From positions 1 to 64,000 of the forward strand of contig NZ_SLXQ01000008.1 of assembly GCF_004340875.1 (NCBI RefSeq): a stretch of DNA of 64,000 nucleotides. Direction: 5' to 3'. Origin of the DNA: Tamaricihabitans halophyticus. GTDB lineage: Bacteria; Actinomycetota; Actinomycetes; Mycobacteriales; Pseudonocardiaceae. Shown piece after piece: positions 8,591 to 16,620 of the stretch. The notes under the pieces are model-generated. The model saw nothing but the letters and a program-made list of their open reading frames with translations. It had not been told where the DNA came from and did not search any database. The stretch's first letter is position 1, and each line of letters begins with the position of its first letter. A program made the translations under genes and the position numbers.

Positions 8591-10099
8591 TCAGTTGGCG
8601 GCTGATTCGGCCGCCGCGGCTGCACCGGCGGCCCGGCCGAATACGGCCCCTGCGGTCAGGCCGGTGCCGCCAGGGTAGTTACCGGAGAACAACCCGCCGA
8701 CCAGCTCACCTGCCGCGTACAGGCCAGGGATGCGCTCTCCCTCGGTGTCCAGCACCTGCGCGTTGTCCACGGCGACGCGTAGACCACCGAAGGTGAAGGT
8801 GATCCCACAGCTGACGGCGTAGCCGTAGAACGGTGGCGTGGCCAGCGCCATCGCCCAGTTCGACTTCGGCGGATCGACCTTGGCCACTCGATTGTCCTTG
8901 ACCGCCGGCTCGAACGGGCGATCCTCGATCGAGCCGTTGAACTCCCGGACCGTCCGAACCAGACCGTCCGGATCGATCCCGAGTTTCGCGGCCAAGTCCT
9001 CCAGCGTGTCGGCTTCGGCCATGGTGATCGGCGAGCTGTCGTACTCCTCGGTGCGCAGCAGCGGGCGAGTTGTCGCGTCGAACAGTTGGAAAGCGATTCC
9101 TTCTGGCTGGCGCAGGATTTCCCGACCGTATTTGGCGTAGGTGTAGTTGCGGTAGTCCGCGCCTTCGTCGATGAACCGGTTTCCCCGGTTGTTGACCACG
9201 ATGCCGATCGGATAGCTCTGCCTGGTCAGCTGGTTGGTCAGTTCCCGGTTGCCGCCACTTGGCGAGGCGTTGGCGTCCCATTGCACGCTGTGGCAGGAAG
9301 CCCAGTCACCGAACCGGTCCGCGCCCACCGCCAGTGCCGCGTCCAGCACCTCGCCGGTGTTGGCCGGGCTGCCGCGCACCAGCGCCCGCTCCCACCCTTC
9401 GCCGAGGTGATCTTTACGGCGCTGTGGATCGGCCTCGAAGCCACCGGCGGCGAGTACCACCGTGCCGGCGCGAATCTGGTGCCGGTTGCCCTCGGCGTCC
9501 GTGCACAGTACGCCGGTGACCCTGCCAGTATCGTCCCGCAGTAGCCCGGTAACCGCCGTACCGTATCTGATCTCCACGCCCGAGCCGAGCGCGTGTGCGG
9601 TGTGCTGGGCAATCAGGCCTTTGCCGCCATCCACCGTGCCGACCGCGAGGCCGCCGAAGAACACATCGCGACCATCTCGTTGGTATGACTGGCGTTCGTA
9701 CATCAGCCGCCATGTGATGCCGTGCTCGGCGAGCCACGCCACCAGATCGGCACTGTCCGACACCAGCCGGTCGGTCATCGCATCGTCATTGTGGCCCTCG
9801 GTGAGTCGCCGCATATCCGCGATGAACGTCTCAGCTGGATAGGCGCTCAGTTCCGTGGTGTCCAGTCGAGCCACGGTGGTCTCGTTCAGGTAGGGGCGAA
9901 GACCGTGCACGCCATCGTGGGTGACCCGGAACGCCCCCGCGGTATAGAACGAGTTCCCACCAGTTTCCGCTGCCGGGGTTTTTTCGACCATGAGTACACT
10001 CGCGCCACGGTCTCGTGCCGCGTGTGCCGCGCAGAAGGCGGCGTTGCCCGCGCCGACGATCAGTACATCAACGACGCGGTCGGTCTGGTCGTTGGCCAT
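8591..10099 (-). CDS. FAD-dependent dehydrogenase, tricarballylate dehydrogenase (TcuA)-like
   Basis: A 502-residue flavoprotein of the FAD_binding_2 (fumarate reductase/succinate dehydrogenase) superfamily. The N-terminal Rossmann motif is VLIVGAGNAAFCAAHAA with VEK at the ribose-binding end. The C-terminal FAD motif reads IPGLYAAGELVGGLFSGNYP, then GTGLTAGAVFGR. The GNAAFCAA block and the middle region resemble tricarballylate dehydrogenase TcuA, which oxidises tricarballylate to cis-aconitate; related proteins act on other acids or steroids. It is the last gene of a leftward run with an LLM oxidoreductase, aldehyde and alcohol dehydrogenases and, further upstream, a DASS carboxylate symporter. 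That supports a role in carboxylate catabolism. No TcuB electron-transfer partner is visible. Confidence 0.82.
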   Translation of the reverse strand: MANDQTDRVVDVLIVGAGNAAFCAAHAARDRGASVLMVEKTPAAETGGNSFYTAGAFRVTHDGVHGLRPYLNETTVARLDTTELSAYPAETFIADMRRLTEGHNDDAMTDRLVSDSADLVAWLAEHGITWRLMYERQSYQRDGRDVFFGGLAVGTVDGGKGLIAQHTAHALGSGVEIRYGTAVTGLLRDDTGRVTGVLCTDAEGNRHQIRAGTVVLAAGGFEADPQRRKDHLGEGWERALVRGSPANTGEVLDAALAVGADRFGDWASCHSVQWDANASPSGGNRELTNQLTRQSYPIGIVVNNRGNRFIDEGADYRNYTYAKYGREILRQPEGIAFQLFDATTRPLLRTEEYDSSPITMAEADTLEDLAAKLGIDPDGLVRTVREFNGSIEDRPFEPAVKDNRVAKVDPPKSNWAMALATPPFYGYAVSCGITFTFGGLRVAVDNAQVLDTEGERIPGLYAAGELVGGLFSGNYPGGTGLTAGAVFGRAAGAAAAAESAAN

Positions 10100-10120
10100 A
10101 TTCTCTGTTTCTCCTCAACT

Positions 10121-10145
10121 GCGCTCTCGGGTGATCCGAAAGCGC
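10121..10145. promoter_or_regulatory. Hairpin between the LLM oxidoreductase gene and the TcuA-like gene
   Basis: Stem GCGCTcTCGG / CCGAaAGCGC with one mismatch and a 5-nt loop, 22 bp before the ATG at 10099. It may be an internal attenuator or an mRNA-stabilising structure in the leftward operon. Confidence 0.4.
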
Positions 10146-10179
10146 TATTGGCTTCTGGGCGTGAATGGCCGTGGAATGC

Positions 10180-11133
10180 TCAGCTGGTCGTGGTCGCCGG
10201 CGCGGCCAGCTCCAGCAATTCGAGCGCTACGTCGAGACAGCGTTGCGGATCGGCGTCCACGGTGGCGAACCGCTCGTCCATGTTCAGATCAAGGAACAGC
10301 TCGTCGTAGCCGGCCTCGGCGTAGGCGCGTACATCTTCGACGATCTGCCGTGGCGATCCAGTCAGCAGCTGGCGCTCGCCGTCGGGGCCGAACGCGGGGG
10401 TCAGTTTGGTGCTGCCCCTACCGATGAGCTGGATCTCGGCAGGGTCCCTGCCGGCGCTCTCGGCCAACCCGGCGAGCTTGTCCAATAGCGGAGCGATACC
10501 CGACAATGCAAGATTTCCGGTGATGTATCCCTGTCCGAACTGGACTGTCCGGCGCAGCGCCGCCGCGGAGTGGCCACCGATCAACAGGGGAGGGTGCGGG
10601 TGCTGTACCGGGCGTGGTGCCATCGACGAGCGGGGCACGTCGAAGTAGGTTCCCCGATGCTCGAACTCATCCTGACTCCATGCCGCGGTCACACATTCGA
10701 GGAACTCGTCGAACCGTTTGCCGCGGCTCTGCCAGGAGGCACCGGTGGCCAGATACTCGTCGCGTGACCAGCCGAGCCCGAGGCCAATGCTGATCCGACC
10801 CCGCGAGACCACATCGAGCGTGGCGAGTTGTTTGGCGAACAGCACCGGGTTGGTGAACGGTGCGTTGTATACCGCACAGCCCAATCGGATTCGTTCGGTG
10901 GCGCCCGCAACGTAGGCCAAACTGACCGTCGGGTCGGCCACGCTGCGGAACTGCTCCGGCCAGTGTGCTCCAGGGTTCCCGTAGTACTCATCCTGCGGAT
11001 CGTGCGCGTAGAGCAGACGCTGGATCGTCCACAGTGAATGGTAGCCGAGCTGCTCTGCCGTGCGGGCTACCCGTGTTTGGATATCCGGGGTCGCCCATGA
11101 GCCGCATACCGGTAGGCCGAAGCCGAGCCGCAT
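10180..11133 (-). CDS. LLM-class (luciferase-like) flavin-dependent oxidoreductase
   Basis: A 317-residue TIM-barrel protein of the bacterial luciferase-like family, which uses FMN or F420. Family marks include the start MRLGFGLPVCGSW, the strand ATERIRLGCAV, the block LDVVSRGRISIGLGLGWSRDEY and PPLLIGG with a nearby His. In actinobacteria, members with this layout are often F420-dependent, but FMN cannot be excluded. It lies in the leftward run between the aldehyde dehydrogenase gene (25 bp upstream) and the TcuA-like gene. It could oxygenate or reduce the substrate of module 1. Substrate unknown. Confidence 0.85.
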   Translation of the reverse strand: MRLGFGLPVCGSWATPDIQTRVARTAEQLGYHSLWTIQRLLYAHDPQDEYYGNPGAHWPEQFRSVADPTVSLAYVAGATERIRLGCAVYNAPFTNPVLFAKQLATLDVVSRGRISIGLGLGWSRDEYLATGASWQSRGKRFDEFLECVTAAWSQDEFEHRGTYFDVPRSSMAPRPVQHPHPPLLIGGHSAAALRRTVQFGQGYITGNLALSGIAPLLDKLAGLAESAGRDPAEIQLIGRGSTKLTPAFGPDGERQLLTGSPRQIVEDVRAYAEAGYDELFLDLNMDERFATVDADPQRCLDVALELLELAAPATTTS

Positions 11134-11158
11134 GACCGTTTCCTTCCTCGCGCCGGAA

Positions 11159-12625
11159 CTAGCCCGGGTCCGCTGGATTGAGCGTGACCAGTCGTTCCTC
11201 GGTCACTTCGCGAATCGCGTACGCCGGTCCCTCGTGGCCATGGCCGCTTTCTTTGACCCCGCCGAACGGCATCGAGTCCGCCCGTGAACTGGACGGCTCG
11301 TTGAGATGTACCGTGCCGAAGCGCAGACTTCGCGCGGCACGCAGTGCTTGGTCGATGTCCTGGGTGAAGATTCCGGCGGCGAGTCCGAAGGGTGTGTCGT
11401 TGGCGCCGTCGATCGCTTCGGTCAGTTCGTCAAACGGCAGGATGGTCAGAACCGGTCCGAACACTTCCTGATCGACGACGCGCATACCGGACTGGGCTTC
11501 GACGAGCACGGTCGGCTCGACTACGGATTGGTTCCGGCCACCGCCACAGCGCACCTGAGCACCGCCGTGCCGGGCTTCGGCCAGCCAATCCGATACTCGG
11601 GTCGCGGCGGATTCCGAGATCATCGGTCCCACCCGGACGGACGGATCGCGCGGATCACCGGAGGGCATGGCCGTAGCCGCGGTGACCATCCGCTCGGTGA
11701 CCTCGTCAACGATCGAGCGGGCCACGTAGAGCCGCTGGACCGAAGTGCACACCTGACCGGCCTTACGGAATCCGGCATTGGCGATGCGCGGCACCGCTCG
11801 ATCGAGGTCCGCATCGGCGCAGACGATCGTGCTCGCGATCGACCCGAGCTCCAGCTGTGTCCGGCGTAGCCCCGCGCCACGCTGGATCGCCCGACCCACC
11901 TTGGTGGACCCGGTGAACGAGTAGAACGCGATGTCCGGTTCGGCGAGAAGCAGTTCGCCGACTCGCGCGTCGACCCCGTGCAGCAGGGCGAGCAGGGACG
12001 GTGGGAGTCCGGCATCCAGCAGCGTCGCGCACAGCAGCGCCGCGGTCAGTGGTGTCTGCCCGGATGGCTTGAGCACCACCGCGTTGCCGCCTGCCAACGC
12101 GGGCCCGATCTTGTGCAAGACGGTGTTCAGCGGCGAGTTGAACGGGGTAATCGCGCACACCACGCCGAGGGGTACGCGGACCGTGAACCCGAGTCGGTGG
12201 TGTTGGCCGGGGCTGCTGGCGAAACTCGCGGTCCGCCCGGTAAGGCGTGTCGCTTCCTCCGCGCACAGGCCGAGCGTGACGACGGCCCTGTCAATCTCTC
12301 CGTCTACATCGGATCGTGTGAAGCCGACCTCGTCGATCATCAACGTGGCGAACGCTTCCCTGCGTTCCTCAAGGAGTTCGGCAGTTCTGCGCAGTACGGT
12401 GGCGCGATCCGCTGGGGTCAACAACTCTGCCCGGGCGGCGCGGTCCAAAACTCGAACGGCTTCGGTCACCGTTTCCGCTGGTGCTTCCGGCAGTTCGGCG
12501 ATCAGCTCGTCGGTGTACTTGTTGCGGACGTCGAATCCTTCGCCAGCGAGCCGCCACTGGCCGTCAACCAGATTGCCCAGCGGCGGCAGTCCACTTTCGT
12601 ACCGGGTGTGCGCGGTCACGGTCAT
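11159..12625 (-). CDS. NAD(P)-dependent aldehyde dehydrogenase
   Basis: A 488-residue ALDH-superfamily enzyme. Visible motifs are the cofactor-binding region TPFNSPLNTVLHKIGPALA, KPSGQTP, the Rossmann-type SFTGSTKVG, the general base Glu in LELGSIA, the nucleophile Cys in GQVCTSVQRL and the C-terminal EVFGPV and PFGGVKESG blocks. It is full length for the family (about 480-500). It would oxidise an aldehyde to the acid, probably the product of the preceding alcohol dehydrogenase, whose TGA overlaps this ATG (ATGA at 12622-12625). A role as semialdehyde dehydrogenase is an inference from the neighbourhood. Confidence 0.9.
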   Translation of the reverse strand: MTVTAHTRYESGLPPLGNLVDGQWRLAGEGFDVRNKYTDELIAELPEAPAETVTEAVRVLDRAARAELLTPADRATVLRRTAELLEERREAFATLMIDEVGFTRSDVDGEIDRAVVTLGLCAEEATRLTGRTASFASSPGQHHRLGFTVRVPLGVVCAITPFNSPLNTVLHKIGPALAGGNAVVLKPSGQTPLTAALLCATLLDAGLPPSLLALLHGVDARVGELLLAEPDIAFYSFTGSTKVGRAIQRGAGLRRTQLELGSIASTIVCADADLDRAVPRIANAGFRKAGQVCTSVQRLYVARSIVDEVTERMVTAATAMPSGDPRDPSVRVGPMISESAATRVSDWLAEARHGGAQVRCGGGRNQSVVEPTVLVEAQSGMRVVDQEVFGPVLTILPFDELTEAIDGANDTPFGLAAGIFTQDIDQALRAARSLRFGTVHLNEPSSSRADSMPFGGVKESGHGHEGPAYAIREVTEERLVTLNPADPG

Positions 12626-13770
12626 TTCCCGCCCTCCTCGAATGTTACGACCTCGCGCACCGCTTCGCCGGTACGTAGGCGGTCGAACCCCTCGTTGATC
12701 TGATCAAGCGCGATCGTGCGGGAGCGCAACCGCTCGATTGGTAGCCGGCCGGCCAGGTGCAACGCGACGAGCCGGGGGATATCCCTGGCTGGCACACAAC
12801 TGCCCATATAGCTGCCGCGTACCACCCGCTCATCCGAAGCGTGCGCGGCAAGCGGCACCGCGAAGGTCGCGGTGGAATCGGGTAGCGCCGCGGTAATCAC
12901 CTCGCCGCCCCTGCGCGTCGCGGCGTAACAAGCCGACATGGACGCCGGCACGCCGGCCATCTCGAAGGCGTAGTGCGCGCCGCCGCCAGTGGCATCGCGG
13001 ATCGCCTCGACCAAGCCGGGGTCGTTTGCGTCGAAGGCATGCGTGGCGCCGAGTTCGCGCGCGAGCCGCAGCTTTGCCGGCGTGACGTCGACGGCGACGA
13101 TCGTCGAAGCACCGGCGACGACGGCACCGAGCAGCGCACTCAGCCCCACGCCACCGAGACCGGATACCGCGACCGTCGCGCCGGCCGGTACATCAGCGGA
13201 ATTGACCACCGCGCCGAACCCGGTGACCACGGCGCACCCGAGCACGGCCGCGTCGATCAGCGAGATCTCCTCGCTGATCTTGACCAACGAGGTTTCCGAG
13301 GTCACCGCGTACTCCGCGAAAGCCGAGATACCACTCGCGTGGTTGAGCGCCGCTCCGTGCTCGCTGAGCCGGCGCGCGCCGCTCTGCAACGTGCCGTTGG
13401 CACGTGCCTGCCAGGACGACTCGCACAGGTTCGGCCGGCCCGATACGCAGTACCCGCAGTGTCCGCAGCTGGCCACGAAGACCAGCACCACGTGATCACC
13501 GGGGCTGAACTTGGTCACTCCTGGGCCGACTTCTTCGACGACGCCCGCTGCCTCATGTCCGGCCACGGTGGGGACGGCCCGCGCCCGCTTGCCGGCGATG
13601 GCGGACAGATCGGAGTGGCACAGGCCGGCGGCGGCGATCTTGACAAGCACTTCGCCCTCGCCGGGGGCGTCGAGCTCAACCGTGGTCACATCCAGCGGTC
13701 TGGAATCGGCATAGGGCACGGCGCGGCCCTGTTCGCGCAGTACCGCCGCACGCATGCTGCGGGTCGTCAT
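12622..13770 (-). CDS. Zn-dependent alcohol dehydrogenase (MDR family)
   Basis: A 382-residue medium-chain dehydrogenase. The catalytic zinc ligands appear in GLCHSD and GHEAAGVVEEVG. The structural zinc Cys cluster reads CGHCGYCVSGRPNLC. The nucleotide-binding motif is SGLGGVGLSALLGA with VDV after the next strand. The cofactor is probably NAD. The ATG at 13770, preceded by GAGGTG, is preferred over the open frame extending to 13902, which would run through an operator-like element. It probably oxidises a hydroxy acid or alcohol to the aldehyde used by the coupled downstream dehydrogenase. First gene of the leftward ADH-ALDH-LLM-TcuA run. Confidence 0.9.
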   Translation of the reverse strand: MTTRSMRAAVLREQGRAVPYADSRPLDVTTVELDAPGEGEVLVKIAAAGLCHSDLSAIAGKRARAVPTVAGHEAAGVVEEVGPGVTKFSPGDHVVLVFVASCGHCGYCVSGRPNLCESSWQARANGTLQSGARRLSEHGAALNHASGISAFAEYAVTSETSLVKISEEISLIDAAVLGCAVVTGFGAVVNSADVPAGATVAVSGLGGVGLSALLGAVVAGASTIVAVDVTPAKLRLARELGATHAFDANDPGLVEAIRDATGGGAHYAFEMAGVPASMSACYAATRRGGEVITAALPDSTATFAVPLAAHASDERVVRGSYMGSCVPARDIPRLVALHLAGRLPIERLRSRTIALDQINEGFDRLRTGEAVREVVTFEEGGK

Positions 13771-13878
13771 TGGCTGGGTCACCTCGTTCTCTCGTGCCCG
13801 TGTGGCGCGGACACGTCGGACTTCGGGTTGGCGGTCGCCAGGTGTCTTGTGCCGCGTCTCAGCGACTATTGTAGCCCA

Positions 13879-13896
13879 TTGTATACAACGGCATGC
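13879..13896. promoter_or_regulatory. Candidate GntR operator (TTGTATACAA) upstream of the alcohol dehydrogenase gene
   Basis: TTGTATACAA (13879-13888) is a perfect palindrome of the kind bound by FCD-type GntR regulators. It runs into CGGCATGC. The segment GTATACAACGGCATGC is nearly repeated at 16506-16521, and its first 12 bases at 19785-19796. It is about 110 bp upstream of the ADH start and just downstream of the DASS symporter stop. Confidence 0.55.
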
Positions 13897-13905
13897 ATGC
13901 ACGGC

Positions 13906-15516
13906 TCATAGGCTGAAAACGAACGGTGCCCAGACCGTGACGAACACGGTGATCAGGCCGATACCGATGAGACTCAGCCAGAAGCCCGTTTTCAACAGGC
14001 CAGACGCGGTCACTACACGGGTTGAGTACATGATCGCGTTTGGCGGGGTCGCCACCGGAAGCATGAAGGCACAGTTCACCGCGAGCGCGGCGGTGAGCAT
14101 GAGGATCACGGCGTCCTGTCCGATGGACATCGCGCCTGCGCCGACGAGCGGTACGAAAACCAGGGCCGTCGCGGTCGTCGAGGTGAATTCCGTGAAGTAC
14201 ACCAGAATGGCCGCCGTGACGAGGACGATGACCAGGAAGGGTGCCGCGCCGAGCAAGCTGAACTTGTCGCCAACCCATTCGGACAGTCCGGTCGAGGTGA
14301 ACGCGGCGGCGAGCGCGAGGCCGCCGCCGAACAGCAGCAGGATGTCCCACGGGAGCCGGGAGGTGTCGCGCCACTCCAACACTCGGGTCTTCTCCGCGTC
14401 CCCCGCGGGTACCAGGAAGAGCAGTACCGCCGCGAGGATCGCGATCATACCGTCCGAGATTCCCTCGACGAACGGATCAATGAGCCACGGCCTGGTCATC
14501 CACAGTAGAGCAGTGAGTAGTCCGATCGCCGCGATGCGCTTCTCCGGCTTGGTCATCGGGCCCATCGCCTTGAGCTCCTGGTTGATGACGGTCGCGCCAG
14601 CAGGCAAGGTGCGCATCTTTGTGCGGAAAGCGATTCGGGTCAGGTAAACCCAGAGCAGCAGCATGAAGCAGAGCACGAAGGGAATACCGAACAACGCGTA
14701 CTGCGCGAACGAGACGGTTTGCCCCACGAGTGCTTCGGCCTGGGCGACCATGACTGGAATCGTGGTGCCGCCGATCAGCGTGCCCACTCCCGCGATCGTC
14801 GCGGAGTAGCCGATTCCGTAGATCAACGACTTCTCGAACTTGGCCACGTCCTCCTCGGAGGCCCGGCTGGATTCGCGCTGCATATCGCGAACCTGCGCGA
14901 CGATCGCCGTCCCCATCGGAATCATCATCATCGCGGTAGCGGTATTGGTGATCCAGATGGACACCACGCCGGTGGCGAGGATGAAACCAAGGATGATTCG
15001 CTGGACCGATGTGCCGAGTACGCGGACGATCGACAGGGCGATGCGGCGGTGCAGGCCCCATTTCTCCAGTGCGATGGCGATCAGGAAGCCGCCCATGAAG
15101 AGAAAGATGATGTTGTCGCCATAGCTGGAGAAGGCTTCGCCTGTTTCCAGTGCACCCACGGTTGGGAAGATCAGGATGGGAATCAATGCCGTGACTGGCA
15201 GTGGTACGCATTCACCGATCCACCAGGTGCCCATCCACAGCGTCGCGCCGAGTACCGCGACCGCGGGCGTTTCGAGTCCGTCAACTCGCACTACCAGCAT
15301 GGTGAGTACGAACAGTGCTGGGCCGAGTAGCAACGTCACCAGTTGGGAGGTGCGGTACGTTCTTGGCCGGCCCGAATCGGCTGAACCAGTTCCTGGTTGG
15401 TCCGTTGTGGACGATTCCTGGCCGGGTGCTCCTTGCGTTGCCGAGATCGGCGGGCCGCTGGTGTCCCGTGCACTGTCCCGGCTGAACCTGTCGAACCTTC
15501 GAGGAAGATGCTTCAT
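13906..15516 (-). CDS. DASS-family (SLC13/CitT) carboxylate symporter
   Basis: A 536-residue membrane protein with a hydrophilic N-terminal tail of about 55 residues, then many membrane segments. The SLC13 signature regions are visible: WWIGECVPLPVTALIP, the loop ITNTATAMMMIPM and the second repeat FTEFTSTTATALVFVPL. These proteins take up succinate, citrate, tartrate and similar di- or tricarboxylates with sodium or by exchange. It fits the neighbouring TcuA-like and dehydrogenase genes as the importer of module 1. The ATG at 15516 has a CGGAG sequence upstream, and a 15-bp hairpin begins 16 nt upstream. Confidence 0.92.
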   Translation of the reverse strand: MKHLPRRFDRFSRDSARDTSGPPISATQGAPGQESSTTDQPGTGSADSGRPRTYRTSQLVTLLLGPALFVLTMLVVRVDGLETPAVAVLGATLWMGTWWIGECVPLPVTALIPILIFPTVGALETGEAFSSYGDNIIFLFMGGFLIAIALEKWGLHRRIALSIVRVLGTSVQRIILGFILATGVVSIWITNTATAMMMIPMGTAIVAQVRDMQRESSRASEEDVAKFEKSLIYGIGYSATIAGVGTLIGGTTIPVMVAQAEALVGQTVSFAQYALFGIPFVLCFMLLLWVYLTRIAFRTKMRTLPAGATVINQELKAMGPMTKPEKRIAAIGLLTALLWMTRPWLIDPFVEGISDGMIAILAAVLLFLVPAGDAEKTRVLEWRDTSRLPWDILLLFGGGLALAAAFTSTGLSEWVGDKFSLLGAAPFLVIVLVTAAILVYFTEFTSTTATALVFVPLVGAGAMSIGQDAVILMLTAALAVNCAFMLPVATPPNAIMYSTRVVTASGLLKTGFWLSLIGIGLITVFVTVWAPFVFSL

Positions 15517-15531
15517 GCCTACTCCGTGGGG

Positions 15532-15573
15532 AACACCTATGCCACGGCTACCGTGGCTCGTGGCATAGGTGTT
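15532..15573. terminator. Long perfect hairpin between the MBL hydrolase and DASS symporter genes
   Basis: Arms AACACCTATGCCACG and CGTGGCATAGGTGTT are perfectly complementary over 15 bp around the 12-nt loop GCTACCGTGGCT. A second, shorter stem CCACGG/CCGTGG can form inside. It lies after the MBL stop (15601) and 15 nt before the DASS ATG (15516), both leftward. It may terminate the MBL transcript, act as an mRNA processing site or control translation of the symporter. Confidence 0.6.
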
Positions 15574-15600
15574 AGCTGTTGCAGGGTTGGGGAGATGCCG

Positions 15601-16443
15601 CTACTGGCGGCTTGGTTCTGGAGCCACATCCAGGCGCGAGATCAGCTCATCGCCGTCCAATGTGGGATAACGGTGGCTTACGCTGGGATCGTGTCCCGGT
15701 ATTACGTGGTCAGGGCTCGCCGCTAGATCGTCCACCGTCCGGGCAGCCGCACAGTAATCGTCCACGTGCACGACGATGGAAAACGGTACCCCGCCCGCGT
15801 CCCCACCGGAGTTGTTGTGGTGGAAGTGTCGCGAGTCGGAGGCGAGCACCACAGGGCCACGATGGGTGGGCACCCGTACGACCTGCGTCCCCGGGGTGTG
15901 CCCGCCAACCGGGTGCACCGTGAGGCCCGGGGCGATTTCCGTTGTGCCATCGGTGAACTGAACGCGTCCTTCGTGGACGAAGGACACCATGTCCCGCAGC
16001 TGTGCCGTGTCGTATGGGCGTCGCAGGTAGCGATGTTCCATGGGCGGCCCCGTCGCATAGCGCAGCTCAGCTGGGTGCAGGTGAATTTGCGCATTCGGGA
16101 AGGCGGTCAGGTTTCCCGCGTGATCCCAGTGCAGATGGCTGATCACCACGTCATCGACGTCCTTGGGATCGATGCCGAGGACGCGCAACGAGTCCATTGG
16201 GGACCGGTCCCAGGTGATGCCTCGAGCCGTGGCGGTCGGCTCATCGCAGCCGCCGTCGACCAGGACTACCTGCTCCTCGGATACGGCGACCCAGGTGTAG
16301 CAGAACAGGCGATAGTCGAGATCTTCGGCTGGTTGAAACCCGCTCGTCGGGATGTAGGTGCGCGGCGCGGTCCAGGATTGTCCGATGCCATAGCGCAACG
16401 CGTAAAGCGCGTAGTTGGCGGCGGGTGGCGCAATGCGTGAGAT
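15601..16443 (-). CDS. Metallo-beta-lactamase-fold hydrolase, N-acyl-homoserine/gamma-lactone lactonase-like
   Basis: An MBL-fold enzyme with the metal-binding motif SHLHWDHAG, a further His in PVGGHTPG, Asp in LASDSRH and His in VIPGHDP. The overall layout is that of the AiiA/AttM/BlcC lactonase group (about 260-280 residues). The first usual start codon is TTG at 16398 (265 residues). However, the frame upstream reads NYALYALRYG, which fits the family N-terminus, and a perfect AAGGAGG lies at 16449-16455, five bases before an in-frame ATC at 16441-16443. So translation may start at a rare codon (280 residues) or a start codon has been lost. Given the alcohol and aldehyde dehydrogenases nearby, it may open a lactone to a hydroxy acid. 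Confidence 0.8.
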   Translation of the reverse strand: MSRIAPPAANYALYALRYGIGQSWTAPRTYIPTSGFQPAEDLDYRLFCYTWVAVSEEQVVLVDGGCDEPTATARGITWDRSPMDSLRVLGIDPKDVDDVVISHLHWDHAGNLTAFPNAQIHLHPAELRYATGPPMEHRYLRRPYDTAQLRDMVSFVHEGRVQFTDGTTEIAPGLTVHPVGGHTPGTQVVRVPTHRGPVVLASDSRHFHHNNSGGDAGGVPFSIVVHVDDYCAAARTVDDLAASPDHVIPGHDPSVSHRYPTLDGDELISRLDVAPEPSRQ

Positions 16444-16448
16444 ACAGG

Positions 16449-16455
16449 CCTCCTT
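16449..16455 (-). promoter_or_regulatory. Consensus ribosome binding site AAGGAGG before the MBL hydrolase
   Basis: On the minus strand AAGGAGG is followed by CCTGT and then an in-frame ATC, with no ATG, GTG or TTG until 16398. The site argues that translation starts well upstream of the TTG. Confidence 0.6.
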
Positions 16456-16505
16456 GCACAGTTTCAGCTCACCGGCCGTCGACCCGGAGCATTCGGTATC
16501 CTAAT

Positions 16506-16521
16506 GCATACAAAGGCATGC
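16506..16521. promoter_or_regulatory. Second copy of the module-1 operator-like element
   Basis: GCATACAAAGGCATGC matches GTATACAACGGCATGC at 13881-13896 in 14 of 16 positions, in the same orientation. It is 63 bp upstream of the proposed ATC start, or about 108 bp upstream of the TTG, of the MBL gene. Probably a GntR site. Confidence 0.5.
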
Positions 16522-16620
16522 GACAACATACTGCGGAAGTCACACGTACAGTCACCGTACGATTCCTCAAGATTGCGCGCACGGGGCGCGGCTATTGACT
16601 CGAACCCCGTCGGTTTCTCG

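Noticed and set aside
13771-13902. N-terminal extension of the alcohol dehydrogenase
   Set aside because: The extra codons have no family similarity and cover the TTGTATACAA element.
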